From assembly GCA_016702555.1 (NCBI GenBank), contig JADJDV010000006.1, forward strand, positions 62,001-126,000: 64,000 nt of DNA. Direction: 5' to 3'. This DNA comes from Burkholderiales bacterium. GTDB lineage: Bacteria; Pseudomonadota; Gammaproteobacteria; Burkholderiales; Burkholderiaceae_C. The position numbers were made by a program, and so were the translations under genes. The notes beneath the pieces were generated by a model. The model searched no databases. It saw only the letters and a list, made by a program, of their open reading frames with translations, and was not told the DNA's origin. Shown piece after piece: positions 1 to 8,197 of this stretch (the stretch's first letter is position 1; the number at the start of each line of letters is the position of its first letter).

Positions 1-302
1 TTGGACTTGTACTGAAAACCCCAGGCTTGCATGACCGACAGGCCGTCGGGCAGCAGCGCATTGGGCACCCACAAATAAAGGTGAGCGGTGTCTTCGGCAC
101 TTAATTCGACGGGTAGCGCCTTGATGTCGTCAAGGGTCATCGTCCCGTAGCGAGACAGACGTTTGTGCTCAGGCGCAACTTTTCCGGTACGGTTCTGGAA
201 TTGCCAGGGTGGGTCAGCCAAGATGGTTCTGAAGCGGCGTCCACCGACCATGCGTTGGAAATCGATCGTCGCCTGGGAAGGGTGAAGGTTGCTGGCTTGC
301 AT
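1..302 (-). CDS. MT-A70 family adenine DNA methylase, partial (C-terminus off the window)
   Basis: The minus strand is open from the ATG at 302 to the window edge (about 100 codons). The translation holds the DPPW catalytic motif (LADPPWQFQN) near residue 31, followed by a segment ending in LYLWVPNALL, which is the MT-A70 arrangement. Members methylate the N6 of adenine in DNA or RNA; bacterial copies are common on phages and integrative elements. The target-recognition and C-terminal parts are missing, so specificity cannot be judged. A LexA-like palindrome lies about 50 bp upstream of the start. No partner restriction gene is visible on this side. Confidence 0.8.
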   Translation of the reverse strand, partial: MQASNLHPSQATIDFQRMVGGRRFRTILADPPWQFQNRTGKVAPEHKRLSRYGTMTLDDIKALPVELSAEDTAHLYLWVPNALLPDGLSVMQAWGFQYKS

Positions 303-349
303 GGTGGATAGGGTGACTATTTCAGAACGAGGCGCATGGGGCATCATAC

Positions 350-379
350 CGAAAAACTGGATCTGCATACAGTTTTTCG
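350..379. promoter_or_regulatory. LexA-like (SOS box) palindrome upstream of the methylase
   Basis: Ten-base arms CGAAAAACTG and CAGTTTTTCG flank a 10-base centre. Read on the minus strand the core is CTGTATGCAGATCCAG, one base from the CTGT-N8-ACAG LexA consensus, with A/T-rich flanks as in known SOS boxes. It sits 50-75 bp upstream of the methylase start, a normal operator position. It could instead be a weak terminator for the SDR gene that ends at 384. Confidence 0.4.
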
Positions 380-383
380 TGCC

Positions 384-1160
384 TCACCCGCGCGCCCAGG
401 TCACGCCACCATCCACGACCAGCGTCGCCCCGGTCACATAGTCGCCCGCGCGCGACGCCAGGTAGATCGCCGCGCCGGCCATGTCCTCGGGCGTGCCGAT
501 GCGGCCAGCGGGGATGCGCTGCGCCACTTCTTCGGCGTTGTCGCGTGCGTCCTTGTTCATGGTCGAGGCGAAGGCGCCCGGCGCGATGGCGCTGACGGCG
601 ATGCGCTCGGGCGCCAGCCGGAGCGCCATGCGCCGCGTCAGGTGGATCAAGCCCGCCTTGCTGGCCTGGTACGAATACGTCTCCTGCGGGTTGTTCGACA
701 CGCCGTCGATGGACGCGATGTTGATCACCTTCGCCAGGTGATCGGTGGCGGCGGCCTTGAGCATGGGGGTCAGCGCCTGGGTCAGGAAGAAGGGCGTCTT
801 CATGTTCAGATCGACCACCTTGTCCCAGCCGCTTTCAGGGAACTCGTCGTACGCTGCGCCCCAGGCCGCGCCGGCGTTGTTGACCAGGATGTCGAGCGAT
901 TTCTCGTGCTGCTGGTACGCGGCCACGAGTTGCTGCACACCCTCCAGCGTGGACACATCGGCCGGCAGCGATACGCAGGGGCCGATCGTGGACAGCTCCG
1001 CGGCCGTGGCGTCGCACGCCTCGGCCTTGCGCGCCGAGATGTAAACGCGCGCGCCGGCACGCAAGTAGCCCTCGGCGATCATGCGGCCGATGCCGCGCGA
1101 GCCGCCGGTGATGAGGGCGCTGCGGCCTTGCAGCGAGAACAGTTGCTGGGGATCGATCAT
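384..1160 (-). CDS. SDR family NAD(P)-dependent oxidoreductase
   Basis: A 258-residue classical short-chain dehydrogenase/reductase. The cofactor motif TGGSRGIG is at 18-25, NNAG at 94-97, the catalytic serine at 150, and the YxxxK pair is Y164/K168. The C-terminal VVDGG is also typical. Substrate is unknown; the family includes 3-oxoacyl and rhamnolipid-type ketoreductases. It lies 78 bp downstream of the metallo-hydrolase gene on the same strand, so both are probably transcribed from the LiuR-type operator at 2343. That suggests a role in acyl-CoA or branched-chain metabolism, by context only. Confidence 0.85.
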   Translation of the reverse strand: MIDPQQLFSLQGRSALITGGSRGIGRMIAEGYLRAGARVYISARKAEACDATAAELSTIGPCVSLPADVSTLEGVQQLVAAYQQHEKSLDILVNNAGAAWGAAYDEFPESGWDKVVDLNMKTPFFLTQALTPMLKAAATDHLAKVINIASIDGVSNNPQETYSYQASKAGLIHLTRRMALRLAPERIAVSAIAPGAFASTMNKDARDNAEEVAQRIPAGRIGTPEDMAGAAIYLASRAGDYVTGATLVVDGGVTWARG

Positions 1161-1238
1161 GGCAAGGGTTCCTGGTCACGGTGGGAAACATGGCTCGCGC
1201 GGCTTCGCCAAGCGGCGCGAGCCAGGAACGGGAAAACG

Positions 1239-2303
1239 TCAGGTCGGCGCAAAGCGCCAGATGCCCTGCGCATCGCGCTCGCGCCGCAGCTGGCCGGCGA
1301 ACCACAGCCGGTGCAGGTGCGCCACCGCTTCGCCGAGCGCGAAGGTGGTCTGGTGCAGGTCCAGCGGGCGCTTGAACAGCACGGGCAGCACGTCGTAGGC
1401 GCTGACGGCTTTTTTGCGCGCCGCGTCCATCACCTCGGCCAGCCGGTCGCGATGGTGTTCACGCAACTGGCGCAGCCGTTCATGCAGGCCGACGAAGGGC
1501 TTGCCGTGCGAGGGCAGCACCAGCACGTCGTCCGGCAGCGGCAGAAAGCGGTCTATCGAGTCGAGGAACAGCGTCAGCGCATCGGCCTCGGGCTCCATCT
1601 CGTAGACGCTGACGTTGGTGGAAATGCGCGGCAGCACCATGTCGCCGCTGATCAGCACGTCCAGCGCCTCGCAGTGCAGCGCCATGTGCTCGGGCGCGTG
1701 GCCGTAGCCGGCGATGCAGCGCCAGGCCTGGCCGCCGATGGTGAGCGTCATGCAGTCCATCAGGCGTACGTAGCTGGGCGGCAGCGCCGGTACCAGGCCG
1801 CTGTAGTAGCGCTTGCGCTTGCGGATCTGCTCCAGGTCGGCGGGGTCCATCATGCCGTGGCTGCGGAAGTAATCGGCCAGCCGCTCGCCGCCAAAGCTGT
1901 TGACCACCTGGCAGGCGTAACGCGCGGCCTGGTAGTCGGTGCCGCTCATCCACAACGGCGCCTGCCAGCGCTCGCACAGCCAGTGCGCCAGGCCGACGTG
2001 GTCGGGGTGCATGTGGGTCACGATCACGCGCAGCACGGGCAGGCCCTGCAACTCGTGGGCGAACACCTGCTCCCAGTCGGCGCGCGGCTCGGGGTGGTCG
2101 ATGCAGGTATCGACCACGGTCCAGCCTTCGCGGCCATCGATGCGGTCGCGCAGCAACCACAGGTTGATGTGATCCAGCGCGAAGGGCAGCACCATGCGCA
2201 GCCATTTCACGCCCGTCACCAACTCGATGGAACCGCCGCGTGGCGGCAACTGGTCGGTCAGCGGATAGTGCAGGGCGCGTTCGAGTTCGGCGGCAAGCGA
2301 CAT
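1239..2303 (-). CDS. MBL-fold metallo-hydrolase
   Basis: A 354-residue beta-lactamase-fold hydrolase. The zinc-binding HxHxDH motif is at 97-102 (THMHPDHVG), with further metal-ligand segments around GYGHAPEHM and ISGDMVLP. Members hydrolyse thioesters, lactones and similar substrates. In Proteobacteria this type often sits beside liu or acyl-CoA genes and may be a thioesterase or glyoxalase II-like enzyme, but the substrate is not readable from sequence. The gene is divergent from the MerR gene, and a 16-bp operator lies 40 bp upstream of its start. It is followed by the SDR gene. Confidence 0.85.
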   Translation of the reverse strand: MSLAAELERALHYPLTDQLPPRGGSIELVTGVKWLRMVLPFALDHINLWLLRDRIDGREGWTVVDTCIDHPEPRADWEQVFAHELQGLPVLRVIVTHMHPDHVGLAHWLCERWQAPLWMSGTDYQAARYACQVVNSFGGERLADYFRSHGMMDPADLEQIRKRKRYYSGLVPALPPSYVRLMDCMTLTIGGQAWRCIAGYGHAPEHMALHCEALDVLISGDMVLPRISTNVSVYEMEPEADALTLFLDSIDRFLPLPDDVLVLPSHGKPFVGLHERLRQLREHHRDRLAEVMDAARKKAVSAYDVLPVLFKRPLDLHQTTFALGEAVAHLHRLWFAGQLRRERDAQGIWRFAPT

Positions 2304-2342
2304 GGGGTGTTCTTGTGGCGGTGCGGTAGGATGGCAGGCGAA

Positions 2343-2358
2343 TTGACGTGTACGTCAA
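2343..2358. promoter_or_regulatory. LiuR-type operator in the divergent promoter region
   Basis: TTGACGTGTACGTCAA is a perfect 7-bp inverted repeat (TTGACGT / ACGTCAA) with a 2-bp centre. It lies between the divergent metallo-hydrolase (start 2303) and MerR (start 2427) genes. The length and symmetry fit a MerR-family LiuR site, and the half-site is the same as in the operator at 2841-2862. It may control both genes, including autoregulation. Confidence 0.75.
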
Positions 2359-2426
2359 CCGTGAGGAGCATTCTAGGGAGGAAGCGCGGCGCGCACCGGC
2401 GCGTGGGCGACAGCCTCTTGTTCGAC

Positions 2427-2840
2427 ATGGCGACCACTTATTCCATCAGCGACCTGGCGCGCGAGTTCGACCTGACGCCGCGCGCCATGCGCTTCTATGA
2501 AGACATGGGCCTGCTGCAGCCGACGCGTTCCGGCCCGGGCGGGCGCCAGCGCGTGTACTCGGGGCGCGACCGCACGCGCCTGAAGCTGACGCTGCGCGCC
2601 AAGCGCCTGGGCCTGTCGCTGACCGAGGCCAGGGAGTTGATCGACATGTACGACAGCCCGCGCGACACCGGCCCGCAGCTGCGCAAGTTCCTGCAGGTGC
2701 TGTCGGGCCACCGCACCCAGCTCGAGGCGCAGCTGGCCGAGCTGCAGGCCACGCTGAGCGAGATCGGCGAGCACGAGAAGGAGGCGCGCGTCCTGTTGTC
2801 GCGCATCGAGCGCGCGCCGGCGAAAAAGACGAAAACCTGA
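2427..2840 (+). CDS. liuR: MerR family regulator of leucine/isovalerate catabolism (LiuR type)
   Basis: A 137-residue MerR protein. The N-terminal winged helix-turn-helix begins with TYSISDLAREFDLTPRAMRF; a long C-terminal helix (about 80-130) would form the dimer coiled coil. There is no C-terminal cysteine-rich metal loop, so it is not a metal sensor. The ATG at 2427 was chosen because it starts immediately before the HTH; the frame stays open upstream only as a shadow. It is flanked by operators with the same half-site at 2343 and directly after its stop codon, and is followed by thioesterase and isovaleryl-CoA dehydrogenase. The LiuR assignment rests on size and this context. Confidence 0.85.
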   Translation: MATTYSISDLAREFDLTPRAMRFYEDMGLLQPTRSGPGGRQRVYSGRDRTRLKLTLRAKRLGLSLTEARELIDMYDSPRDTGPQLRKFLQVLSGHRTQLEAQLAELQATLSEIGEHEKEARVLLSRIERAPAKKTKT

Positions 2841-2862
2841 TTGACGTTAACGTAAACGTCAA
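2841..2862. promoter_or_regulatory. Composite (two overlapping) LiuR operators before the liu genes
   Basis: The 22 bp right after the MerR stop codon have outer arms TTGACGTT and AACGTCAA with a 6-bp centre. They can also be read as two 16-bp sites offset by 6 bp: TTGACGTTAACGTAAA (2841-2856) and TTAACGTAAACGTCAA (2847-2862). Each is close to the single operator at 2343. It lies 18 bp upstream of the thioesterase start and would control the downstream operon. Confidence 0.75.
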
Positions 2863-2880
2863 TCAAAATCGAGGGCTGCC

Positions 2881-3324
2881 ATGACCACCATCGATGACAC
2901 CCGGACGCTGCACGATCGCGTGGCCACGAGTTTCGCCCGCCAGGGCATGATGCAGCATCTGGGCGCGCAACTGCGGCGCGTGGAACCCGGTCTGGTCGAG
3001 ATCTGGTTGCCGTATTCGGACAAGGTGACGCAGCAGCAGGACGGTTTTCACGGCGGCGCCATGGGCGCGGTGGCCGACATCGCCGGCGGCTACGCGGGCC
3101 TGACGATCACCGCCGAAGGCATGGAAGTCGTCACCGCCGAATACAAGATCAACTTTCTGGGCAGTTACCAGGGCGGCGCGCTGCGCGCGATCGGCCGCGT
3201 GGTCAAGCCCGGCAAACGGCTGATTGTGTGCACCGCCGAAGTCACGCACGTGGACGACGATGGCAAGGAAGGGCCGTGCGCGCTGATGCAGCAGACCCTT
3301 GTTCCGGTTCCCAAGACTTACTGA
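2881..3324 (+). CDS. PaaI family hotdog-fold thioesterase
   Basis: A 147-residue hotdog protein. The family motif HGGAMGAVADIAGGYA is near residues 59-74, with the catalytic-site DGFHGG segment, followed by beta-strands such as VVTAEYKINFL. Members hydrolyse acyl-CoA thioesters in the cytosol, probably releasing CoA from accumulated intermediates. It is the first gene after the composite operator and 38 bp upstream of isovaleryl-CoA dehydrogenase, so it is probably co-transcribed with it. The precise acyl substrate is not predictable. Confidence 0.88.
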   Translation: MTTIDDTRTLHDRVATSFARQGMMQHLGAQLRRVEPGLVEIWLPYSDKVTQQQDGFHGGAMGAVADIAGGYAGLTITAEGMEVVTAEYKINFLGSYQGGALRAIGRVVKPGKRLIVCTAEVTHVDDDGKEGPCALMQQTLVPVPKTY

Positions 3325-3362
3325 CACTTTTTCAATTCAATTCAATTCGAGGAGACCACACC

Positions 3363-4544
3363 ATGAGCAATCTGCCCGGCCTGAACTTTCAACTCGGCGA
3401 GGACATCGACGCCCTGCGCGACGCCGTGCGCGATTTCGCCCAGGCCGAAATCGCCCCGCGCGCGGCGGAAGTCGACAAGACCGACCAGTTCCCCATGGAC
3501 CTGTGGCCCAAGATGGGCGAGCTGGGCGTGCTGGGCATCACCGTGCCCGAGGAGTACGGCGGCAGCAACCTGGGCTACCTGGCGCACATGATTGCCATGG
3601 AAGAAATCAGCCGTGCCAGCGCGTCGGTTGGCCTTTCCTACGGCGCGCACAGCAACCTGTGCGTGAACCAGATCAAGCGCAACGGCACCGACGCGCAAAA
3701 GGCCAAGTACCTCCCCAAGCTAGTGAACGGTCAGCACGTGGGTGCGTTGGCCATGAGCGAGCCGGGCGCGGGCAGCGACGTCATCAGCATGAGGCTGCGC
3801 GCCGAGGACAAGGGCGGCTACTACCTGCTGAACGGCACCAAGATGTGGATCACGAACGGTCCCGATGCCGACACCATGGTGGTCTACGCCAAGACCGAGC
3901 CCGAGCTGGGCGCGCGCGGCGTCACCGCCTTCATCGTCGAGAAGGGCATGAAGGGCTTCAGCACGGCGCAAAAGCTCGATAAATTGGGCATGCGCGGCAG
4001 CCACACGGGCGAGATGGTGTTTGAGAACGTCGAAGTGCCCGAGGCCAACATCCTGGGGGGACTGAACCAGGGCGCCAAGGTGCTGATGAGCGGCCTGGAC
4101 TACGAGCGCGCCGTGCTGGCCGGCGGCCCCGTCGGCATCATGCAGGCGGTGATGGACAACGTCATCCCCTACATCCACGACCGCAAGCAGTTCGGCCAGA
4201 GCATCGGCGAATTCCAGCTGGTGCAGGGCAAGGTGGCCGACATGTACACCGTGCTGCAGGCCGGTCGCGCCTTTCTGTACACCATCGGCAAGAACCTGGA
4301 CGCGCTGGGCAGCGCGCACGTGCGCCAGGTGCGCAAGGACTGCGCCAGCGTCATCCTGTGGACGGCCGAAATGGCCACCAAGATGGCCGGCGACGGCATC
4401 CAGCTGTTCGGCGGCAACGGCTACATCAACGAATACCCGCTGGGCCGCCTGTGGCGCGACGCCAAGCTGTACGAGATCGGCGCCGGCACGTCGGAGATCC
4501 GCCGCATGCTGATCGGGCGCGAATTGTTCGCCGAGACGATGTAA
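3363..4544 (+). CDS. liuA: Isovaleryl-CoA dehydrogenase
   Basis: This 393-residue flavoprotein oxidises isovaleryl-CoA to 3-methylcrotonyl-CoA in leucine degradation and passes electrons to ETF. The substrate/FAD signature MSEPGAGSDV is at 131-140 and WITNG at 162-166. The catalytic glutamate is at E248 in GLDYERAVL, the position used by isovaleryl-CoA dehydrogenases. Consistently, the C-terminal motif reads YEIGAGTSEIRR, without the glutamate that short-chain enzymes use there. The ATG at 3363 follows GAGGAG at 3350-3355; an upstream in-frame extension overlaps the thioesterase and is not needed. Confidence 0.95.
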   Translation: MSNLPGLNFQLGEDIDALRDAVRDFAQAEIAPRAAEVDKTDQFPMDLWPKMGELGVLGITVPEEYGGSNLGYLAHMIAMEEISRASASVGLSYGAHSNLCVNQIKRNGTDAQKAKYLPKLVNGQHVGALAMSEPGAGSDVISMRLRAEDKGGYYLLNGTKMWITNGPDADTMVVYAKTEPELGARGVTAFIVEKGMKGFSTAQKLDKLGMRGSHTGEMVFENVEVPEANILGGLNQGAKVLMSGLDYERAVLAGGPVGIMQAVMDNVIPYIHDRKQFGQSIGEFQLVQGKVADMYTVLQAGRAFLYTIGKNLDALGSAHVRQVRKDCASVILWTAEMATKMAGDGIQLFGGNGYINEYPLGRLWRDAKLYEIGAGTSEIRRMLIGRELFAETM

Positions 4545-4636
4545 GGCGTCTTCCGCGCGCGGGCGGGGCAGCCTTCCGGCGTGTCGCCGATTGGCGCTAA
4601 GCTTGCTTCTTTCCGCCTTGTTTCACCGACCCCCGC

Positions 4637-5470
4637 ATGTTCAACTATTCGGCGCTGCCCGACTGGTACGACTGGGCCTACGCGCTGAGCGAGGCGGGCC
4701 TGCTGCTGATCAGCCTGCTGGCCACCCTGTTCATCGGCGTGCTGGCCAGCCTCGTGGTGGCGCTGTACCGCGGCCGGCCGGGGCGCGCCAAGCCGTCCAG
4801 CATGCCGCCGGGCTTCCTCACCGGCATCGTGCTGCCGGTGTCGGTGGTGCTGGGTTTGCTGGTCAACGACGTCTGGCGCAAGTACGACGATGCGCACGAC
4901 GTGGTGCTGCAGGAGGCCGCCATCGTCGCCGACCTGGTGCGCGTGATCCAGCTGCTGCCCGAGTCTGCCGCCGAGGAAATGGGCGCGCTGCTGTACGGCT
5001 ACGTGCACGGCGATGTGCCCAGCGACTGGCGCGCTTTCCAGTCCCGCACCCTGCCGCCGGTGACGCGCAGCGCGCTGGCCGAGATGACAGCGCGCACGCC
5101 GGCACTGCAGCGCCAATATCGCGGCGACGGCGCCACCAGCCATGCGCTGGAGTTGCTGGCGCGCGACATCGCCACGCTCGACAAGACGCGCAAGGCGCGC
5201 ATCAACCTGTCCATGGGCCGCATGGACAATACGCGCTGGTTCGTGCTGGCGCTGCTGATGTTCTCCTGCCTGGTGATGCTGGTGGAGGTGGTCTACGGCC
5301 AATGGCGCAACCATCTGCTGGTCCTCGTGTTGTTCGCACTCGGCTACGGTTCGCTCGCCTACATGGTGCTGACGCACGACCGACCCTACACCGGCGCCAC
5401 CATTGCCTCGCACGCGCCCATCACCGCCGCCTATGTGACCGAAGTGCAGGCGCTGAAAAATCGACCCTGA
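4637..5470 (+). CDS. DUF4239-like membrane protein
   Basis: A 277-residue protein with four probable transmembrane segments: about 15-45, 60-78, 203-222 and 228-246. The central soluble region (80-200) includes acidic and alanine-rich helices. The layout (two N-terminal TMs, soluble loop, two C-terminal TMs) resembles DUF4239 proteins, which have been compared to bestrophin-like channels; the function is unknown. It lies between liuA and the carbonic anhydrase gene on the same strand. An anion-transport role next to carbonic anhydrase is possible but speculative. Confidence 0.7.
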   Translation: MFNYSALPDWYDWAYALSEAGLLLISLLATLFIGVLASLVVALYRGRPGRAKPSSMPPGFLTGIVLPVSVVLGLLVNDVWRKYDDAHDVVLQEAAIVADLVRVIQLLPESAAEEMGALLYGYVHGDVPSDWRAFQSRTLPPVTRSALAEMTARTPALQRQYRGDGATSHALELLARDIATLDKTRKARINLSMGRMDNTRWFVLALLMFSCLVMLVEVVYGQWRNHLLVLVLFALGYGSLAYMVLTHDRPYTGATIASHAPITAAYVTEVQALKNRP

Positions 5471-5507
5471 CCACCTTCATCAGCGGCTGCCACACAAGAA
5501 AATCGCC

Positions 5508-6203
5508 ATGCCATCGTCCCTGCAACACCTCATCGACAACAACCGCGCCTGGGCCGACCGCGTCGAGCGCCAGCAGCCCGGGTTCTTCCAGGAGCTCGCG
5601 CAGCAGCAGCACCCCAAGTACATGTGGATCGGCTGCTCCGACAGCCGCGTGCCCGCCAACCAGGTCATCGGCCTGGCGCCGGGTGAGGTGTTCGTGCACC
5701 GCAACGTCGCCAACGTGGTGGTGCACTCCGATCTGAACGCGCTGTCGGTGATCCAGTTCGCGGTGGATTACCTGAAGGTCGAGCACATTCTGGTGGTCGG
5801 CCATTACGGCTGCGGCGGTGTGCTGGCGGCGCTGCACGGCACGCGCGTTGGCCTGGCCGACAACTGGCTGCGCCACGTCAACGACGTCAAGATGCGCCAG
5901 CGCGGCCGCCTGATGCATTTGTGCACCAGCGAACAGGAGGACACGCTGTGCGAGATGAACGTGATCGAGCAGGTCGGCAACGTGGCGCAGACCAACATCG
6001 TGCAGGACGCCTGGAAGCGTGGCCAGCAGCTGACCGTGCATGGCTGGTGCTACGGCCTGAAGGACGGCCTGGTGAAGGATCTGGGCGTCACCGTCTCGCA
6101 CCCTGATCAGGTGGTGAACGTGTACCGCGAAGCCATCAAGCGCTATCCGCGCGGTGACGTGGGCGCGGAGGACGCCCACGCCCCATCGCAGCCACGGGAT
6201 TGA
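5508..6203 (+). CDS. can: Beta-class carbonic anhydrase
   Basis: A 231-residue beta-carbonic anhydrase that interconverts CO2 and bicarbonate. The zinc ligands are C43, H99 and C102 (motifs CSDSR at 43-47 and HYGCGG at 99-104), with the D45/R47 dyad present. Length and the C-terminal YGLKDG segment fit the E. coli Can type. It would supply bicarbonate for carboxylases, here plausibly the methylcrotonyl-CoA carboxylase encoded further on. Only 3 bp separate its stop from aceK. Confidence 0.95.
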   Translation: MPSSLQHLIDNNRAWADRVERQQPGFFQELAQQQHPKYMWIGCSDSRVPANQVIGLAPGEVFVHRNVANVVVHSDLNALSVIQFAVDYLKVEHILVVGHYGCGGVLAALHGTRVGLADNWLRHVNDVKMRQRGRLMHLCTSEQEDTLCEMNVIEQVGNVAQTNIVQDAWKRGQQLTVHGWCYGLKDGLVKDLGVTVSHPDQVVNVYREAIKRYPRGDVGAEDAHAPSQPRD

Positions 6204-6206
6204 GCC

Positions 6207-8072
6207 ATGCCGCGCCAGGTGCTCGATTCACCCTTGGCGCACGACATCGCGCAGGCGATGATCGACGGCTTCAATCGCCACTACCGGCTGTTCCGCACCG
6301 AGTCGGCGCGCGCCAAGCACCGCTTCGAGACCTGCGACTGGCACGGCCAGCAGCGCGCGCAGCGCGAGCGCATCGAGTTCTACGATCTGCGCGTGCGCGA
6401 ATGCCAGCGCCGGCTGGAGCGCGAATTCAAGGCCGGCGCGCAGCCGATGGCCTTGTGGCAGCAGGTCAAGCTGCTCTACATCGGCATGCTGCTGCGCCAC
6501 CAGCAGCCCGAGCTGGCCGAGACCTTCTTCAACTCGGTCACCACCCGCATCCTGGATCGCAACTACTTCCACAACGACTTCATCTTCGTGCGGCCGGCCA
6601 TCAGCACCGAATACCTGGAGACCGAGGACGCGCACGCCAAGCGCACCTACCAGGCGTTTTATCCGGCGGCCGGCGACCTGCACGAGACGGTGCGCGCGGT
6701 GCTGGAATCGTTCGACCTGCACTGCCGCTTCGAGGACCTGGCGCGCGACGCGCGCCGGGTGGCGGCGGCGATGCACGCCGAACTGGGCGCCGAGCGCCCC
6801 CAGCCCAACTTCCAGATCCAGGTGCTGACCAGCCTGTTCTACCGCAACAAGGGCGCCTACCTGGTCGGCAAGCTGATCAACGGTTTTCACGAGCTGCCGT
6901 TCGCCCTGGCCCTGCTGCACCACGAACCCGGCGTGCTGCATGTGGACGCGGCGCTGTTCGGCGAGGAGGACTTGTCGATCCTGTTTTCCTTCTCGCGCGC
7001 CTACTTCATGGTCGACATGGCGATTCCCTCGGCCTACGTGCAGTTCCTGCGCAGCCTGATGCCGCGCAAGCCGCGCGCCGAGCTGTACAACGCGCTCGGC
7101 CTGGCCAAGCAGGGCAAGAACCTGTTCTACCGCGACCTGCTGTGGCACCTGCGCCATTCCACCGACAAGTTCCGCATCGCGCCCGGCATCAAGGGCATGG
7201 TGATGCTGGTGTTCGACCTGCCCAGCCTGCCCTTCGTCTTCAAGATCATCCGCGACTGGTACCCGCCGGCCAAGGACACCACGCGCGAGCAGGTGCGTGG
7301 CAAGTACCAACTGGTCAAGCGGCACGACCGCGTCGGGCGCATGGCCGACACCATGGAATTCTCGCTGCTGGCGTTTCCGCGCGATCGCTTCGAGGACGGC
7401 TTGATCGCTGAAGTTCAACAGCTCGCGCCCAGCCAGCTGGAGATCTCCGACCGCGACGGCGACGGCCAGACCGAGGTCATCATCGCGCACGCCTACATCG
7501 AGCGGCGCATGGTGCCGCTCAACCTGTACCTGCAGGAGGCCTTCGACGCCGGCGCCGACGATGCGGCGGCCGGCGCGCGGCTGGAGCACGCCGTCATCGA
7601 ACACGGCAACGCCATCAAGGACCTGGTGGCCGCCAACATCTTCCCCGGCGACATGCTGTGGAAGAACTTCGGCGTCACGCGCCACGGCAAGGTGGTGTTC
7701 TACGACTACGACGAGATCGAATACCTGACCGACTGCAACTTCCGCCGCGTGCCGGCGCCGCGCAACGAGGAGGAAGAGATGAGTGGTGAAGTCTGGTATT
7801 CGGTGGGCAAGCACGACGTCTTCCCCGAAACCTTCGGCCCCTTCCTGCTCGGCAACCCGCGCGTGCGCGAAGCCTTCATGCGGCACCACGCCGATCTGCT
7901 GGACGTGGATTTCTGGCAGCGCAACAAGGAGCGCATCCAGCGCGGCGAGGTGATTGATTTCTTTCCGTATGGGGCGCATCGGCGCCTGGGCGCTGTGGAG
8001 CAGGACACGGATCCCCCCGCAGACGGGGTTGGCGCATCGGCGCCGACGACGTTGATGGAGTCGTCGGAGTAG
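6207..8072 (+). CDS. aceK: Isocitrate dehydrogenase kinase/phosphatase
   Basis: A 621-residue AceK. It is a bifunctional enzyme that phosphorylates (inactivates) and dephosphorylates isocitrate dehydrogenase, directing carbon into the glyoxylate bypass during growth on acetate, fatty acids or leucine. The whole length aligns by eye with the family: an N-terminal regulatory half, then the kinase-like segment KGMVMLVFDLPSLPFVFKII and the catalytic region FFPGDMLWKNFGVTRHGKV. The ATG lies 3 bp after can. No aceA/aceB is adjacent, which is usual in this group. Its position inside acetyl-CoA-producing catabolic genes suits its role. Confidence 0.95.
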   Translation: MPRQVLDSPLAHDIAQAMIDGFNRHYRLFRTESARAKHRFETCDWHGQQRAQRERIEFYDLRVRECQRRLEREFKAGAQPMALWQQVKLLYIGMLLRHQQPELAETFFNSVTTRILDRNYFHNDFIFVRPAISTEYLETEDAHAKRTYQAFYPAAGDLHETVRAVLESFDLHCRFEDLARDARRVAAAMHAELGAERPQPNFQIQVLTSLFYRNKGAYLVGKLINGFHELPFALALLHHEPGVLHVDAALFGEEDLSILFSFSRAYFMVDMAIPSAYVQFLRSLMPRKPRAELYNALGLAKQGKNLFYRDLLWHLRHSTDKFRIAPGIKGMVMLVFDLPSLPFVFKIIRDWYPPAKDTTREQVRGKYQLVKRHDRVGRMADTMEFSLLAFPRDRFEDGLIAEVQQLAPSQLEISDRDGDGQTEVIIAHAYIERRMVPLNLYLQEAFDAGADDAAAGARLEHAVIEHGNAIKDLVAANIFPGDMLWKNFGVTRHGKVVFYDYDEIEYLTDCNFRRVPAPRNEEEEMSGEVWYSVGKHDVFPETFGPFLLGNPRVREAFMRHHADLLDVDFWQRNKERIQRGEVIDFFPYGAHRRLGAVEQDTDPPADGVGASAPTTLMESSE

Positions 8073-8197
8073 TCTATGGCGGTGTCCGCTGTGTCCACCG
8101 TTGGCACCGGTCCCGCGGGTTACCGAAAGGCTGAGCCCCGAAGTCCCCATGCCCCGCGCTGTGCTTATCGTTTTTCGTTCTCTTGAAGGAGATTTCA

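Noticed and set aside
336..2840. An 834-codon plus-strand open frame across the SDR and metallo-hydrolase region
   Set aside because: It is the shadow of the two minus-strand genes; only its last 137 codons (from 2427) show a real family, the MerR regulator.
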